Origin: Rhodovulum sp. ES.010
GTDB taxonomy: Bacteria > Pseudomonadota > Alphaproteobacteria > Rhodobacterales > Rhodobacteraceae
NCBI RefSeq assembly: GCF_900142935.1
Contig: NZ_FSRS01000001.1
Coordinates: forward strand, 3,140,501 to 3,204,500
Length of the DNA stretch: 64,000 nt
Direction: 5' to 3'
The notes beneath the pieces are model-generated. The model did no database searches and was not told where the DNA came from. It saw nothing but the letters and a program-made list of their open reading frames with translations. This document shows positions 11,609 through 21,682 of this stretch, in pieces. The translations under genes and the position numbers were made by a program. Positions within the stretch are counted from its first letter, which is position 1; every line of letters starts with the position of its first letter.

Positions 11609-12486
11609 CGACCGAGGACAAGAAGACCGAGCACGAGGTCGAGACGACCGGCCACAGCTGGGACGGCATCGAGGAGTTCAACAACCCGCTGCCGCGCTGG
11701 TGGCTCTGGACCTTTTACGGGACCATCGTCGTCGCGGTGATCTACGTTCTGCTCTACCCGGCGATTCCGCTGCGGAACGGCGCGACGCCCGGGCTTCTCG
11801 GCTACTCGACGCGGGCCGATGTTGCGCGCGACATCCAGCGGTTCGAGGAAGCCAACGGCGATCTCATTGCCAGGCTGACCGAGGTCGAACTGGACCCCGA
11901 GGCGATCCGCGCCGAGCCGGACCTCTACAACTACGCGGTGCAGGGGGGCGCGGCGGTGTTCCGCACCTGGTGCGCCCAATGCCATGGCGCCGGGGCCAAC
12001 GGCGTGCAGGCCTCGGGCTATCCCAGCCTGCTCGACGACGACTGGCTCTGGGGCGGCTCGCTGGAGGAGATTCACTACACCGTCACCAACGGCATCCGCA
12101 ACGAGGACAACCCCGATGCGCGCTGGTCGCAGATGCCCGCCTTCGGCGCCGACGAGTTGCTGAGCGATGAGGAAATAGACCAGGTCGTCCAATATGTGCG
12201 GAAAATATCCGGACAGGAACATGATGCCGCATTGGCAAGCGCGGGCGAAGAGGTTTTCCTCTATAACTGTGCTGCATGTCACATGGAGGACGGCACCGGC
12301 GACCGCTACCAGGGCGCGCCCAACCTGACGGACGCGATCTGGCTTTACGGCGGGGATGTCGAGACGCTGACAGAGACGGTCTACAACGCGCGGTTCGGCG
12401 TCATGCCGAGCCACAAGGAGCGTCTCAGCGAAGCGGAGCGGCGGGCCGTTGCGACCTACGTCCACCAGCTTGGCGGCGGCGAGTGA
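11605..12486 (+). CDS. ccoP: cbb3-type cytochrome c oxidase subunit III (diheme)
   Basis: Diheme membrane cytochrome c that receives electrons from soluble cytochrome c. It has 293 residues: an N-terminal cytoplasmic segment, a membrane helix at about 32-54 and two cytochrome c domains with motifs C123-AQ-C126-H127 and C222-AA-C225-H226. The ATG at 11605 is used because it overlaps the ccoQ stop and has GAGGAG eight bases upstream; a longer frame from 11584 is unsupported. It is the last gene of ccoNOQP, and GC hairpins follow. Confidence 0.97.
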   Translation: MTTEDKKTEHEVETTGHSWDGIEEFNNPLPRWWLWTFYGTIVVAVIYVLLYPAIPLRNGATPGLLGYSTRADVARDIQRFEEANGDLIARLTEVELDPEAIRAEPDLYNYAVQGGAAVFRTWCAQCHGAGANGVQASGYPSLLDDDWLWGGSLEEIHYTVTNGIRNEDNPDARWSQMPAFGADELLSDEEIDQVVQYVRKISGQEHDAALASAGEEVFLYNCAACHMEDGTGDRYQGAPNLTDAIWLYGGDVETLTETVYNARFGVMPSHKERLSEAERRAVATYVHQLGGGE

Positions 12487-12497
12487 TACAAAGGCTT

Positions 12498-12519
12498 CCG
12501 GGGGCCGCAAGGCCCCCGG
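12498..12519 (+). terminator. Hairpin after ccoP
   Basis: A perfect 9-bp stem (CCGGGGGCC / GGCCCCCGG) with a GCAA tetraloop begins 12 bp after ccoP. There is no T-run behind it, so it may act as an mRNA-stabilising end or as a partial terminator ahead of ccoG. Confidence 0.55.
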
Positions 12520-12526
12520 TCGATGG

Positions 12527-12569
12527 CACCGGCCCCCATCCTGTTCGCGCGTTTCCACGGGGGCCGGTG
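12527..12569. repeat. 11-bp inverted repeat in the ccoP-ccoG gap
   Basis: A perfect inverted repeat, CACCGGCCCCC at 12527-12537 and GGGGGCCGGTG at 12559-12569, with a 21-base loop. It lies in the 330-bp gene-free stretch between ccoP and ccoG (12487-12816). The rest of that stretch holds no ORF I believe and no FNR box I can find, so a ccoG promoter here would be of another type. Confidence 0.5.
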
Positions 12570-12816
12570 TCTATAATCGCCCAAGCCCCCGACTCCGTCC
12601 AGCGCATCACCTGAGACCTGCCTGTGCATCTGCGCACCGAATTGGAACTTTTCTCATTCGAGATCGCCGCGCCGCGCGATTCGCAGCAGGCAGCGCCCGA
12701 TGTGATCGGGCCCCGCACTTACAATCGACGGCCGCAAGGTTTAGCTTGAACCACCAAGGGGCGCGTGCCGGCCGGCCGCTTCTCCCGCCCGCCCCAGCCG
12801 AAACGGAGTGAGCCCT

Positions 12817-14246
<1,430 letters not shown>

Positions 14247-14250
<4 letters not shown>

Positions 14251-14711
14251 GCCAGAAGGAGCTGACCGGCCGCAAGGTGCTGATCATCGTGGTTTCGGCC
14301 TTCACCGTCGTGATCGGCGTGAACCTGCTTCTCGCCTACCAGGCGGTCAGCACGTTCCCCGGCCTCGAGGTCGACAATTCCTACGTCGCCAGCCAGCAAT
14401 TCGACGCGATGCGCGACGCGCAAGAGGCGCTGGGCTGGACGGTGGCCGCCGATTACGACACCGACGCGGGCCTGTTCCTGCTGCGCTTCACCGATGCCGA
14501 GGGCGACCCGGTGGAAGTGCCGGAGGTGGCCGTCACCATCGGCCGGAAGACCTCGAACCGCGACGACCGGACGCCCGAACTGCTCTACTACAACGGCGAG
14601 TTCTCGGCGCCGCTTGCGCTGGACGGGGGCTACTGGACCGTCCGGCTGCTGGCGCGGGCCGCCGACGGCACGCAGTTCCGTCAGCGGCTGGAACTCTACG
14701 TCCGGGGCTAG
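14247..14711 (+). CDS. ccoH: cbb3 oxidase assembly protein CcoH (FixH)
   Basis: Membrane-anchored accessory protein needed for cbb3 assembly, 154 residues. A single N-terminal helix at about 10-32 is followed by a periplasmic domain of the FixH family, ending in the beta-rich segment GGYWTVRLLARAADGTQF. Its ATG overlaps the ccoG stop and ccoI begins 3 bp after its stop, so ccoGHIS is one transcription unit. In other bacteria it associates with CcoN and the CcoI copper pump; the exact role is still open. Confidence 0.92.
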
Positions 14712-14714
14712 GCG

Positions 14715-16907
14715 ATGACGACGGCGCTCTCCTCCCGGCCCTCGGCCTGCCCGGCCTGCGCCGTGGCGCCGGCCGCCGAGGACCTGTCCGAAGCGGGCCA
14801 GCCGCGGGACGCGCGCCTGTTCCTGTCGCTGCCGACGATCCACTGCGCGGGCTGCATCTCGGCGGTCGAACGCGCGCTGAACGCGACGCCCGGCGTGCAC
14901 GCGGCACGGGTGAACCTGACGCTGAAGCGCGTCGCGGTCGAGGCCGACCCGCAGGTGAGCGCCGCGGACCTGATCGGCGTGCTCGACGGCATCGGGTACG
15001 AGGCGCACGAACTCGACCCGGGCGTGATCGCGGCGACCGCGACCGACAAGGCGGGGCGCGACCTGCTGATGCGCATCGCGGTTTCCGGCTTCGCGATGAT
15101 GAACGTGATGCTCCTGTCGGTGGCCGTCTGGTCCGGGGCGTCGGATTTCACCCGCGACATGTTCCACTGGATTTCCGCGATGATCGCGCTGCCGACCATC
15201 GCCTTCGCGGCGCAGCCCTTCTTCCGCAACGCGGCCAAGGTGCTCCGGCACGCCCGTCTGAACATGGACGTGCCGATCTCGCTGGCGATCGTGCTCGCCG
15301 CGGGCATGTCGCTTTACGAGACCTGGCAGCACGGGCCGCACGCCTATTTCGACGCGGCGCTCTCGCTGACCTTCTTCCTGCTCGCCGGCCGCTATCTCGA
15401 TCACCGCACCCGCGCCGTGGCCCGCTCCGCGGCCGAGGAACTGGCCGCGCTCGAAGTGCCCCGGGCGCTGCGCCTGCGTGCCGACGGCACCGAGGAGACC
15501 GTGCCCATCGCCGAGATCGCCGTGGGCGACACCGTCCGCGTCAAACCCGGCGCGCGGGTGCCCGTGGACGGGCTCATCGCCGAGGGCCAGTCGGAAATCG
15601 ACCGCTCGCTGCTGACGGGCGAAAGCCTGCCCGCCTATGCCGGCCCGGGGATGGCGCTGTCGGCCGGTGAGGTGAACCTCACCGGCCCGCTCGCCGTCAC
15701 CGTGACGGCGGCCGGCGAGGACAGCTCGCTCCATCGGATGGCCGATCTCGTCGCGGTCGCCGAAAGCTCGAAGAACCGCTATACCTCGCTCGCCGACCGC
15801 GCGGCGCGGGTCTACGCGCCCGGCGTCCACCTGCTGGCGCTCGCGGCCTTCCTGGGCTGGCTGTGGGTTTCCGGCGGCGACATGCGGCTGGCGCTGAACA
15901 TCGCGGTGGCGGTGCTGATCATCACCTGCCCCTGCGCGCTGGGCCTCGCGGTGCCCGCGGTGACGACCGCGGCCTCGGGGCGGCTCTTCAAGCGGGGCAT
16001 GCTGATCAAGGACGGCACCGCGCTGGAACGGCTGGCCGAGGTCGACACGGTGGTCTTCGACAAGACCGGCACGCTGACGCTGGGGGCGCCGGACCCCACC
16101 AACCTGGGCGATCATGCCCGCCGCGACCTGGAAATCGCGCTGGCGCTGGCCGAGGCGTCGGAACACCCGCTCGCGCGCGCCCTGGCCGAGGCCGCCCGCA
16201 GCGCCGGGCTCCACCCCGCGCGCCTGACCGAGATCCGCGAGGTGCCGGGCCACGGCGTCGAGGGGCGGCTGGGGGGCGAGCCCGTGCGCTTCGGCCGCGC
16301 GGCCTGGGTCGGGGCCGAGGCGGGCCGGCAGACCGCCGCCTGGCTGCGCGTCGGCACCGCGCGGCCCATCGCGTTTACCTTCGCCGACCGGCTGCGCCCC
16401 GGTGCCGAGCAGGCCGTGGCCGCGCTCAAGCGGCAGGGGCTGGCGGTGCGTCTTGTCTCGGGCGATGCGCCGGCCCCGGTGGCCGACCTTGCGGCGCGGC
16501 TCGGGATCGAGGACTGGACGGCCGAGGCGCTGCCGGCCGAGAAGGCCGCGCAGGTGCAGGAGCTGGGGGAGGCGGGCGCCAAGGTGCTGATGGTGGGCGA
16601 CGGGCTGAACGACACCGCGGCGCTGGCCGCCGCGCATGCCTCCGTGTCGCCCGCGACCGCGCTCGATGCCGCCCGCGTCGCCTCCGACATCGTGCTCCTG
16701 GGCCACGACCTCGCGCCGCTGGGCGAGGCGGTGGGGACCGCGCGCAAATCGGTCCGCCGGATCAACGAGAACTTCGCGATCTCGGCGCTTTACAACCTGA
16801 TCGCCGTGCCGATCGCGCTTCTGGGCTTCGCCACGCCGCTGGCCGCGGCGCTGGCGATGTCGGCCTCCTCGATCACCGTGTCGCTCAACGCGCTGCGCCT
16901 GAGGTAG
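14715..16907 (+). CDS. ccoI: Copper-translocating P-type ATPase CcoI (FixI)
   Basis: P1B-type ATPase that exports copper toward the cbb3 assembly site rather than for detoxification. It has 730 residues. An N-terminal heavy-metal-binding domain carries the CAGC motif at about residues 46-49, preceded by an extra CPAC near residue 12. The membrane metal site is CPC (TCPCALGLAVP). The phosphorylated aspartate is in FDKTGTLTLG, the nucleotide-domain HP is in SEHPLARAL, and the hinge is GDGLNDTAAL. Position inside ccoGHIS separates it from housekeeping CopA. Confidence 0.96.
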   Translation: MTTALSSRPSACPACAVAPAAEDLSEAGQPRDARLFLSLPTIHCAGCISAVERALNATPGVHAARVNLTLKRVAVEADPQVSAADLIGVLDGIGYEAHELDPGVIAATATDKAGRDLLMRIAVSGFAMMNVMLLSVAVWSGASDFTRDMFHWISAMIALPTIAFAAQPFFRNAAKVLRHARLNMDVPISLAIVLAAGMSLYETWQHGPHAYFDAALSLTFFLLAGRYLDHRTRAVARSAAEELAALEVPRALRLRADGTEETVPIAEIAVGDTVRVKPGARVPVDGLIAEGQSEIDRSLLTGESLPAYAGPGMALSAGEVNLTGPLAVTVTAAGEDSSLHRMADLVAVAESSKNRYTSLADRAARVYAPGVHLLALAAFLGWLWVSGGDMRLALNIAVAVLIITCPCALGLAVPAVTTAASGRLFKRGMLIKDGTALERLAEVDTVVFDKTGTLTLGAPDPTNLGDHARRDLEIALALAEASEHPLARALAEAARSAGLHPARLTEIREVPGHGVEGRLGGEPVRFGRAAWVGAEAGRQTAAWLRVGTARPIAFTFADRLRPGAEQAVAALKRQGLAVRLVSGDAPAPVADLAARLGIEDWTAEALPAEKAAQVQELGEAGAKVLMVGDGLNDTAALAAAHASVSPATALDAARVASDIVLLGHDLAPLGEAVGTARKSVRRINENFAISALYNLIAVPIALLGFATPLAAALAMSASSITVSLNALRLR

Positions 16908-16912
16908 CCCCG

Positions 16913-17071
16913 ATGGAAGTGCTCGCCTACCTGATCCCGATCGCGCTGTTCCTTGGCGGGCTGGGCCTCGCGGCCTTCTTCTGGGCGCTGAGATCGCACC
17001 AGTTCGACGACCCCGAAGGGGACTCCCGCCGCATCCTCACCGACGACTGGGACGATCACCCGAAGCCCTGA
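16913..17071 (+). CDS. ccoS: cbb3 oxidase maturation protein CcoS
   Basis: Tiny membrane protein of 52 residues, with one helix at about 4-26 followed by the conserved short cytoplasmic tail containing FDDPEGD and a terminal DDW. In Rhodobacter, CcoS is required for haem and copper cofactor insertion into cbb3. It begins six bases after the ccoI stop. It is easily missed because of its size. Confidence 0.93.
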   Translation: MEVLAYLIPIALFLGGLGLAAFFWALRSHQFDDPEGDSRRILTDDWDDHPKP

Positions 17072-17073
17072 GG

Positions 17074-17094
17074 CCGGGGGCTGTCTGCCCCCGG
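17074..17094 (+). terminator. Hairpin ending the ccoGHIS operon
   Basis: A perfect 8-bp stem CCGGGGGC / GCCCCCGG with a TGTCT loop starts three bases after the ccoS stop. The downstream bases include ATATTT but no uninterrupted T-tract. Confidence 0.6.
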
Positions 17095-17100
17095 ACCCCC

Positions 17101-17126
17101 GAGGATATTTCCGGCCAGAAGAACAG
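17101..17126 (+). other. GAGGATATTT...CCAGAAGAA motif at a convergent gene end
   Basis: A short AT-richer motif just after the ccoS terminator and 12 bp from the end of the converging hydrolase gene. A close relative occurs at 41642-41665 in the same position relative to another operon end. I recall similar GAGTATTT...CCAAGAAGAA strings at gene ends in other Rhodobacterales. Function is unknown. Confidence 0.4.
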
Positions 17127-17137
17127 GGGTGTGCGCG

Positions 17138-17824
17138 TCACGCGATCTGCGTTGTGACCCGCCCGATGCCGCGGATCTCCACGCTGCAGGTTTCGCCGGG
17201 GGCAAGCGGCCCGACCCCCGCCGGGGTGCCGGTATAGATCAGATCGCCCGGGGCGAGCGTCACCAGCCGCGAGAGATGGGCAAGGATCGCCGGCAGCGGC
17301 CAGATCATCTCCGACAGGTCGCCGTCCTGCCGCGGCGCGCCGTTCACGGTGCAGAGGATGCGTCCGGCCGCCGGATGGCCGAGACGCGCCGCCGGTACCA
17401 GGGCGCCGCAGACGGCCGACGCGTCGAAGCCCTTGGCCATGTCCCAGGGCCGGCCCATCGATTTCGCCTCGGCCTGCAGGTCGCGGCGGGTGAGGTCGTT
17501 GCCCGGCGCATAGCCCCAGACATGCGACAGCGCGTCGGCCTCGGGAATCGCGGCGCCGCCCAGCCCGATCGCGGCCACCAGTTCGGCCTCGTGATGCAGG
17601 TCCGCGGTCGCGGGCGGGTAGGGGACCGTCGCGCCGTCCCCGACCAGCGCATCGGCGGGCTTGGTGAAGAAGAACGGCGGCTCGCGCTCGTCATTGCCCA
17701 TTTCGCGCACGTGCTCGGCATAGTTCCGGCCGACGCAGAAGATGCGGCGCACCGGGAAGCGCGCCTCGGCGCCGGCGATGGCGACCGAGGGCCGTTCGGG
17801 CGCGGCGATGGCGTAGCGCGTCAC
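17138..17824 (-). CDS. Fumarylacetoacetate hydrolase family protein
   Basis: FAH-superfamily enzyme of 228 residues, cytoplasmic and metal dependent. Family members cleave or decarboxylate acylpyruvates and related 2-oxo acids; YcgM/FAHD1-type acylpyruvase is the closest guess. The metal site appears as HHEAELV (E-x-E, about residues 72-78) and a downstream acidic position. The GRNYAEHVREMGN stretch near residues 32-44 and the GTPAGVGPL near the C-terminus are typical of the family. The start is a GTG at 17824 that overlaps the stop of the upstream carboxypeptidase gene, so the two are co-transcribed. The true substrate cannot be told from context. Confidence 0.88.
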   Translation of the reverse strand: MTRYAIAAPERPSVAIAGAEARFPVRRIFCVGRNYAEHVREMGNDEREPPFFFTKPADALVGDGATVPYPPATADLHHEAELVAAIGLGGAAIPEADALSHVWGYAPGNDLTRRDLQAEAKSMGRPWDMAKGFDASAVCGALVPAARLGHPAAGRILCTVNGAPRQDGDLSEMIWPLPAILAHLSRLVTLAPGDLIYTGTPAGVGPLAPGETCSVEIRGIGRVTTQIA

Positions 17825-19269
17825 GACCGGGGGCCGATGGGCGTGCAGTCGGTGCCGTGGGATTGCAGCCGCCGGCAGGCCAGCGCCGCCTCGTTCTCGG
17901 TGAGGCCGACGAAATTCGCCTCGTAGCCGCGGGGGTGATGCACCACCTTGCGCAGCGCGTCGTCCAGCGTGCCAAGCTCCTGCAGCGCGGTCTTCAAGAG
18001 CACCCGCTCGGCCTGGTAGCGCGACCCGTAGCGGCCCACATTGATGCCCCAGTGCCGTCCGCCGGACGAGGACAGCCGCGTGACGATTTCCTGCTCCACC
18101 GGCTGCGGGGTTGCCCGTGCCGCCGGCGCAGCCCGCGCCGGGTCCGCCCCCGCCGCAAGGCCCCGGGGCCGGGGTTGGGGCGCGATGTCGGGCACGTCCG
18201 GTGCGGCCGAGCCCTGCGGCAGCCGCGTGTCGGGCGGGGTCGCGGCCACGGCGGCCGCGGCAAGCTCGGTCTGCGCCGCTTCCAGCGCGGTCGCCACGCC
18301 TTCGCTCAGCGCGATGAGCACCTCTTCGGCGGGCGACCCGGCCGGGCGTTGCGCGGGCCGGGGCGACCTGTCGAGCGTCATCGACAGCCGGACGGTTCGG
18401 CCGGCGGCGCCGTAGGGCGGTTTGGCCGGCTTGCGCACGGCCACCCGGCGCGGCGCGCGCTCGAAGCCCATGTTCAGGAGTTCCGCGACCCGCGCGTTCC
18501 GCGCGGCCGACGACGTTCCGCCGAACATCGTGGCGATGATGCGTTCCCCGTTCCGCTCCGCCGAGGCGACGAGGTTGAAGCCGGCCGCCCGCGTGTAGCC
18601 CGTCTTGATGCCGTCGGCGCCGCGATAGCTGCCGAGGAATCGCCGGTTGGTGTTGGAGACGGAGCGCAGGCCCGCATCCGTCGAGCGGCGCGAGAAGAGG
18701 TTATAGTATTCCGGGTAGTCGTAGAACATGTGCCGGCCCAGCGTCGTCATGTCCCGCGCGGTCGACATGTGTCCCGCTTCGGTCAGGCCGTGGGCGTTCT
18801 TGAAGGTGGTCCGCGTCATGCCCATCGCCTTGGCGGTGCGGTTCATCCGCCGCGCGAAGGCCGCCTCGGAGCCTTCGATGGCCTCGGCGATGGCGGTGGC
18901 GGCATCGTTGGCCGATTTCACCGCCGCCGCCCGGATCAGGTAGCGAAAGCGGATCTTCGTGCCCGCGCGCAGCCCCAGCTTCGACGGCGGCTCGGCCGCG
19001 GCGCGCTTCGAGATCGTGACGTAGTCGTCGAGCCCGATCTCGCCATGCTCCACCGCCTCGAAGGCGATGTAGAGCGTCATCATCTTGGTCAGCGAGGCCG
19101 GGTGCAGCCGCGTATCGGCATTCCGCGAATGCAGCACCTCGCCGGATCGCGCGTCGACCACCATCGCGGCGTAGGGGGCGGCCCGCGCCCCCGACGTCAG
19201 AACGGCCATGCCGATCGCGAGCATGGATAGAAAAAGTACGTGCCGGACGTACTGCCCCAGTGGTTGCAC
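17821..19269 (-). CDS. D-alanyl-D-alanine carboxypeptidase (S11 family) with SPOR-like C-terminus
   Basis: Penicillin-binding protein of the PBP5/6 type that trims the terminal D-Ala of peptidoglycan stem peptides in the periplasm. It has 482 residues with a GTG start. A signal peptide ends near residue 30 (GARA). Active-site motifs are S59-L-T-K62, S119-A-N121 and K222-T-G224. The family's usual membrane-anchoring region is replaced by a long Pro/Ala-rich linker (about 280-395) and a C-terminal SPOR-like domain (about 405-475) containing WGINVGRY and spaced aromatic/Gly positions. SPOR domains bind denuded septal glycan, so it may act at the division site. Confidence 0.92.
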   Translation of the reverse strand: MQPLGQYVRHVLFLSMLAIGMAVLTSGARAAPYAAMVVDARSGEVLHSRNADTRLHPASLTKMMTLYIAFEAVEHGEIGLDDYVTISKRAAAEPPSKLGLRAGTKIRFRYLIRAAAVKSANDAATAIAEAIEGSEAAFARRMNRTAKAMGMTRTTFKNAHGLTEAGHMSTARDMTTLGRHMFYDYPEYYNLFSRRSTDAGLRSVSNTNRRFLGSYRGADGIKTGYTRAAGFNLVASAERNGERIIATMFGGTSSAARNARVAELLNMGFERAPRRVAVRKPAKPPYGAAGRTVRLSMTLDRSPRPAQRPAGSPAEEVLIALSEGVATALEAAQTELAAAAVAATPPDTRLPQGSAAPDVPDIAPQPRPRGLAAGADPARAAPAARATPQPVEQEIVTRLSSSGGRHWGINVGRYGSRYQAERVLLKTALQELGTLDDALRKVVHHPRGYEANFVGLTENEAALACRRLQSHGTDCTPIGPRS

Positions 19270-19455
19270 GTCGCCTGCCTTTTCACTGCCTCTCGCCGCC
19301 CGTATTTGTCTGCCCGGGCGATCATTTCATCGTTACCATACCACAGCGGCACAGCCGCGAAAATACCAATGTTTCAAGGGTAACGAAGGTAAAGCTCAGG
19401 TTGATCGATATATCGGGGCCGCGCGGCCGCCGGCCACAATCGCTGCGATCCGGCC

Positions 19456-20157
19456 TCAATCGAGCGCGGCGACCAGCGCGGGCAATTCGCCCAGGTGTTG
19501 CAGTTCGGCAAAACGGGCCTGGTCGCGCGGCGGTTCTGCGTGCTCCAGTTCCCAGGTCAGGTCGTGCGGGACGAACACGCCCCAGGCGCCCGCCTCGATC
19601 GCGGGGATCACGTCCGACCGGAGCGAGTTGCCCACCATCATCGCCCGCCCCGCGCCCTCGCCATGGGCGGCGAAGATCGCGTCGTAGCGCGGCGCGGTCT
19701 TGTCCGAGACGATCTCGACCCCGTCGAAAAGCTCGCCCAGCCCCGACTGCGCCAGCTTGCGCTCCTGGTCCAGCAGGTCGCCCTTGGTGATCAGCAGAAT
19801 GCGGAAGCGGTCGGCCAGCGCGGTCACGGCCTCGCGCGCCTGGGGCATCAGTTCGATCGGGTGGCGCAGCATCTCCTGCCCGGCCTCCAGAAGCGCGCGG
19901 ATCACGCCTGCCGGCACCCGCTCGTCGGTCACGTCGATGGCCGTCTCGATCATCGACAGAACGAAGCCCTTGATGCCGAATCCGTAATGCCCGAGATTGC
20001 GCCGCTCGGCCTCCAGAAGCCGCTCCATCAGGTGGTCGGGATCGACGTGGTCCGACAGCAGGTCGGCGAATCGGTCCTGGGTCATGCGAAAGAACCGCTC
20101 GTTCTGCCAGAGCGTGTCGTCGGCATCGAAGGCGATGGTGGTAAGCTTGCCGTCCAT
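19456..20157 (-). CDS. HAD-superfamily hydrolase
   Basis: Haloacid dehalogenase-fold phosphatase, 233 residues, cytoplasmic. The catalytic motif DADDTLW starts at D11 (nucleophile) with D13 as the acid/base. The cap domain is inserted in the C1 position. Motif II appears near LLITKGD and motif III/IV as [12 protein letters not shown], whose Asp binds Mg. The overall look matches YjjG/FCP-like HAD phosphatases of unknown substrate. It is divergent from clpS, with about 100 bp between the two starts. No operon partner is seen. Confidence 0.88.
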   Translation of the reverse strand: MDGKLTTIAFDADDTLWQNERFFRMTQDRFADLLSDHVDPDHLMERLLEAERRNLGHYGFGIKGFVLSMIETAIDVTDERVPAGVIRALLEAGQEMLRHPIELMPQAREAVTALADRFRILLITKGDLLDQERKLAQSGLGELFDGVEIVSDKTAPRYDAIFAAHGEGAGRAMMVGNSLRSDVIPAIEAGAWGVFVPHDLTWELEHAEPPRDQARFAELQHLGELPALVAALD

Positions 20158-20206
20158 GGCGCCCCTTCCGTCCCTGACCGCCCCTTTTCAGACGGGGCGC
20201 GGCGAA

Positions 20207-20214
20207 TATATAAA
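20207..20214 (+). promoter_or_regulatory. Possible -10 element for clpS
   Basis: TATATAAA stands out in GC-rich surroundings, about 45 bp before the clpS GTG. A small inverted repeat, CGCCCC (20179-20184) / GGGGCG (20194-20199), lies just upstream. No convincing -35 hexamer was found. Confidence 0.35.
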
Positions 20215-20259
20215 GGGGCTGAAGCCGAACACCACCCGATTTGCCAAGGACGGGCAGCC

Positions 20260-20601
20260 GTGACGACCGACCCTCTGATGATGGCCGCGATGGGCGACGA
20301 CCCCGACAGCGAGTCGGAGGTCATCACCAAGACCAAGCCCAGGACGCAGCGCCCGCCGCTTTACAAGGTGCTGCTTCTGAACGACGACTACACGCCGATG
20401 GAATTCGTCGTGCACGTGCTCGAGCGGTTCTTCGGCATGAGCCACGCCCAGGCGTTCGAGGTGATGCTGATGGTGCACAAGAAGGGGGTTGCCGTGGTCG
20501 GTGTCTTCAGCTTCGAGGTGGCCGAGACCAAGGTCGCGCAGGTGATGGATTTCGCCCGCCGCCACCAGCACCCGTTGCAGTGCACCATGGAAAAGGAATA
20601 G
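20260..20601 (+). CDS. clpS: ATP-dependent Clp protease adaptor ClpS
   Basis: N-end rule adaptor that delivers substrates with N-terminal Leu, Phe, Trp or Tyr to ClpAP. It has 113 residues. After a flexible acidic N-terminus the conserved core holds [13 protein letters not shown] (about residues 45-57), the substrate-pocket MxxHxKG ([11 protein letters not shown]), and the terminal LQCTMEKE. The GTG at 20260 is preferred because AAGGA lies nine bases upstream; the ATG at 20278 has no ribosome site. clpA is not next to it. Confidence 0.95.
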   Translation: MTTDPLMMAAMGDDPDSESEVITKTKPRTQRPPLYKVLLLNDDYTPMEFVVHVLERFFGMSHAQAFEVMLMVHKKGVAVVGVFSFEVAETKVAQVMDFARRHQHPLQCTMEKE

Positions 20602-20617
20602 GGCGCAACGCCCGCCC

Positions 20618-21652
20618 ATGCCCGACACCCGACTGACCCTTGCGCTCGAATCAGGCGCGGCCAGCCTGCCTGCCGCGGGGCGGCTTGCGGTGTTCGACGC
20701 CCCGGCAGAGGCCGATCTGTCCGCGCTGCCCAAGGCGCGGGTGCAGATCGTGCAGGGCTTCGCCCCCGATCACCACGCCTGGGAGGAGCGGGGCTGGGAT
20801 GTCGTCGTCGAACCCGAAGGCGATTTTGCCGGCGCCGTTGTGTTCACCCCGCGGGCCAAACTGGCCGCCCGCGCGATGGTGGCCCAGGCACTGGAACTGA
20901 CCTCGGGCGGTCCGGTCATCGTCGACGGCCCCAAGGCCCACGGGATCGACAGCCTTCACAAGGCCGCCCGCCGGACCGGCGCCGAGGTCTCGGCGGCCTT
21001 CGCCAAGGCCCATGGCAAGCTGTTCAGCGTCCAGGCGGACCCCGAGCTGTTCGCGCACTGGATCGCGGAGGGTGCGATCCTGCTCGACGGGCGCTATCGC
21101 ACGACGCCGGGGGTCTTTTCGGCCGACGGCGTCGATCCCGGCTCGGCGCTGCTGGTGCGCGCGCTTCCGCGGGGGCTTCGCGGGCGGGTGGCCGATCTCG
21201 GCGCCGGCTGGGGGTTTCTCGCGGGCGAGGCGCTGGCCGCCAACCCGGACATCGCCGAGATGCACCTCGTCGAGGCGGATTACGTCTCCCTCCTCTGCGC
21301 CAGCGCCGGGGTGCAGGACACGCGCGCGCGCCTCCACTGGGCCGATGTCGCGCGTTTCGTGCCCGATGCGCCCTTCGACCACGTCCTGATGAACCCGCCG
21401 TTCCACACCGGGCGCGCGCCCGACCCCGCGCTGGGGCGCGCGTTTCTCGCGGCGGCGGCCCGGATGCTCGCCCCCCACGGGTCCGCGTTCATCGTGGCCA
21501 ACCGGCACCTGCCCTACGAACGCGACCTCGTTTCCCTCTTCGGCGAGGTGCAGGAGATCGGCGACGATCCGGGCTACAAGATCATCCGCGCCGCGCGGCC
21601 CCGGCGGGCGGCTCGTGGGGGACGGCTCGCGGGGGGCGGTAAAATCGCCTAG
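20618..21652 (+). CDS. Class I SAM methyltransferase, RsmC-like
   Basis: Probable 16S rRNA guanine-N2 methyltransferase (m2G1207) or close relative, 344 residues, about the length of E. coli RsmC (343). The N-terminal half is a degenerate duplicated domain. The C-terminal half has the SAM motif VADLGAGWGFLA (about residues 192-203), the acidic VEADY, and the base-flipping catalytic motif NPPFHTGR (about 262-269), which marks N-methyltransferases acting on exocyclic amines. It starts 16 bp after clpS and is probably co-transcribed. Confidence 0.87.
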   Translation: MPDTRLTLALESGAASLPAAGRLAVFDAPAEADLSALPKARVQIVQGFAPDHHAWEERGWDVVVEPEGDFAGAVVFTPRAKLAARAMVAQALELTSGGPVIVDGPKAHGIDSLHKAARRTGAEVSAAFAKAHGKLFSVQADPELFAHWIAEGAILLDGRYRTTPGVFSADGVDPGSALLVRALPRGLRGRVADLGAGWGFLAGEALAANPDIAEMHLVEADYVSLLCASAGVQDTRARLHWADVARFVPDAPFDHVLMNPPFHTGRAPDPALGRAFLAAAARMLAPHGSAFIVANRHLPYERDLVSLFGEVQEIGDDPGYKIIRAARPRRAARGGRLAGGGKIA

Positions 21653-21682
21653 GTTCCGCCCCCGAATCAGGAGTTTTCCCGC

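Noticed and set aside
19400..19415. TTGATCGATATATC, a near match to an FNR box upstream of the DD-carboxypeptidase gene.
   Set aside because: Only the first half-site fits; the second is not ATCAA, and there is no reason to expect oxygen control of this gene.
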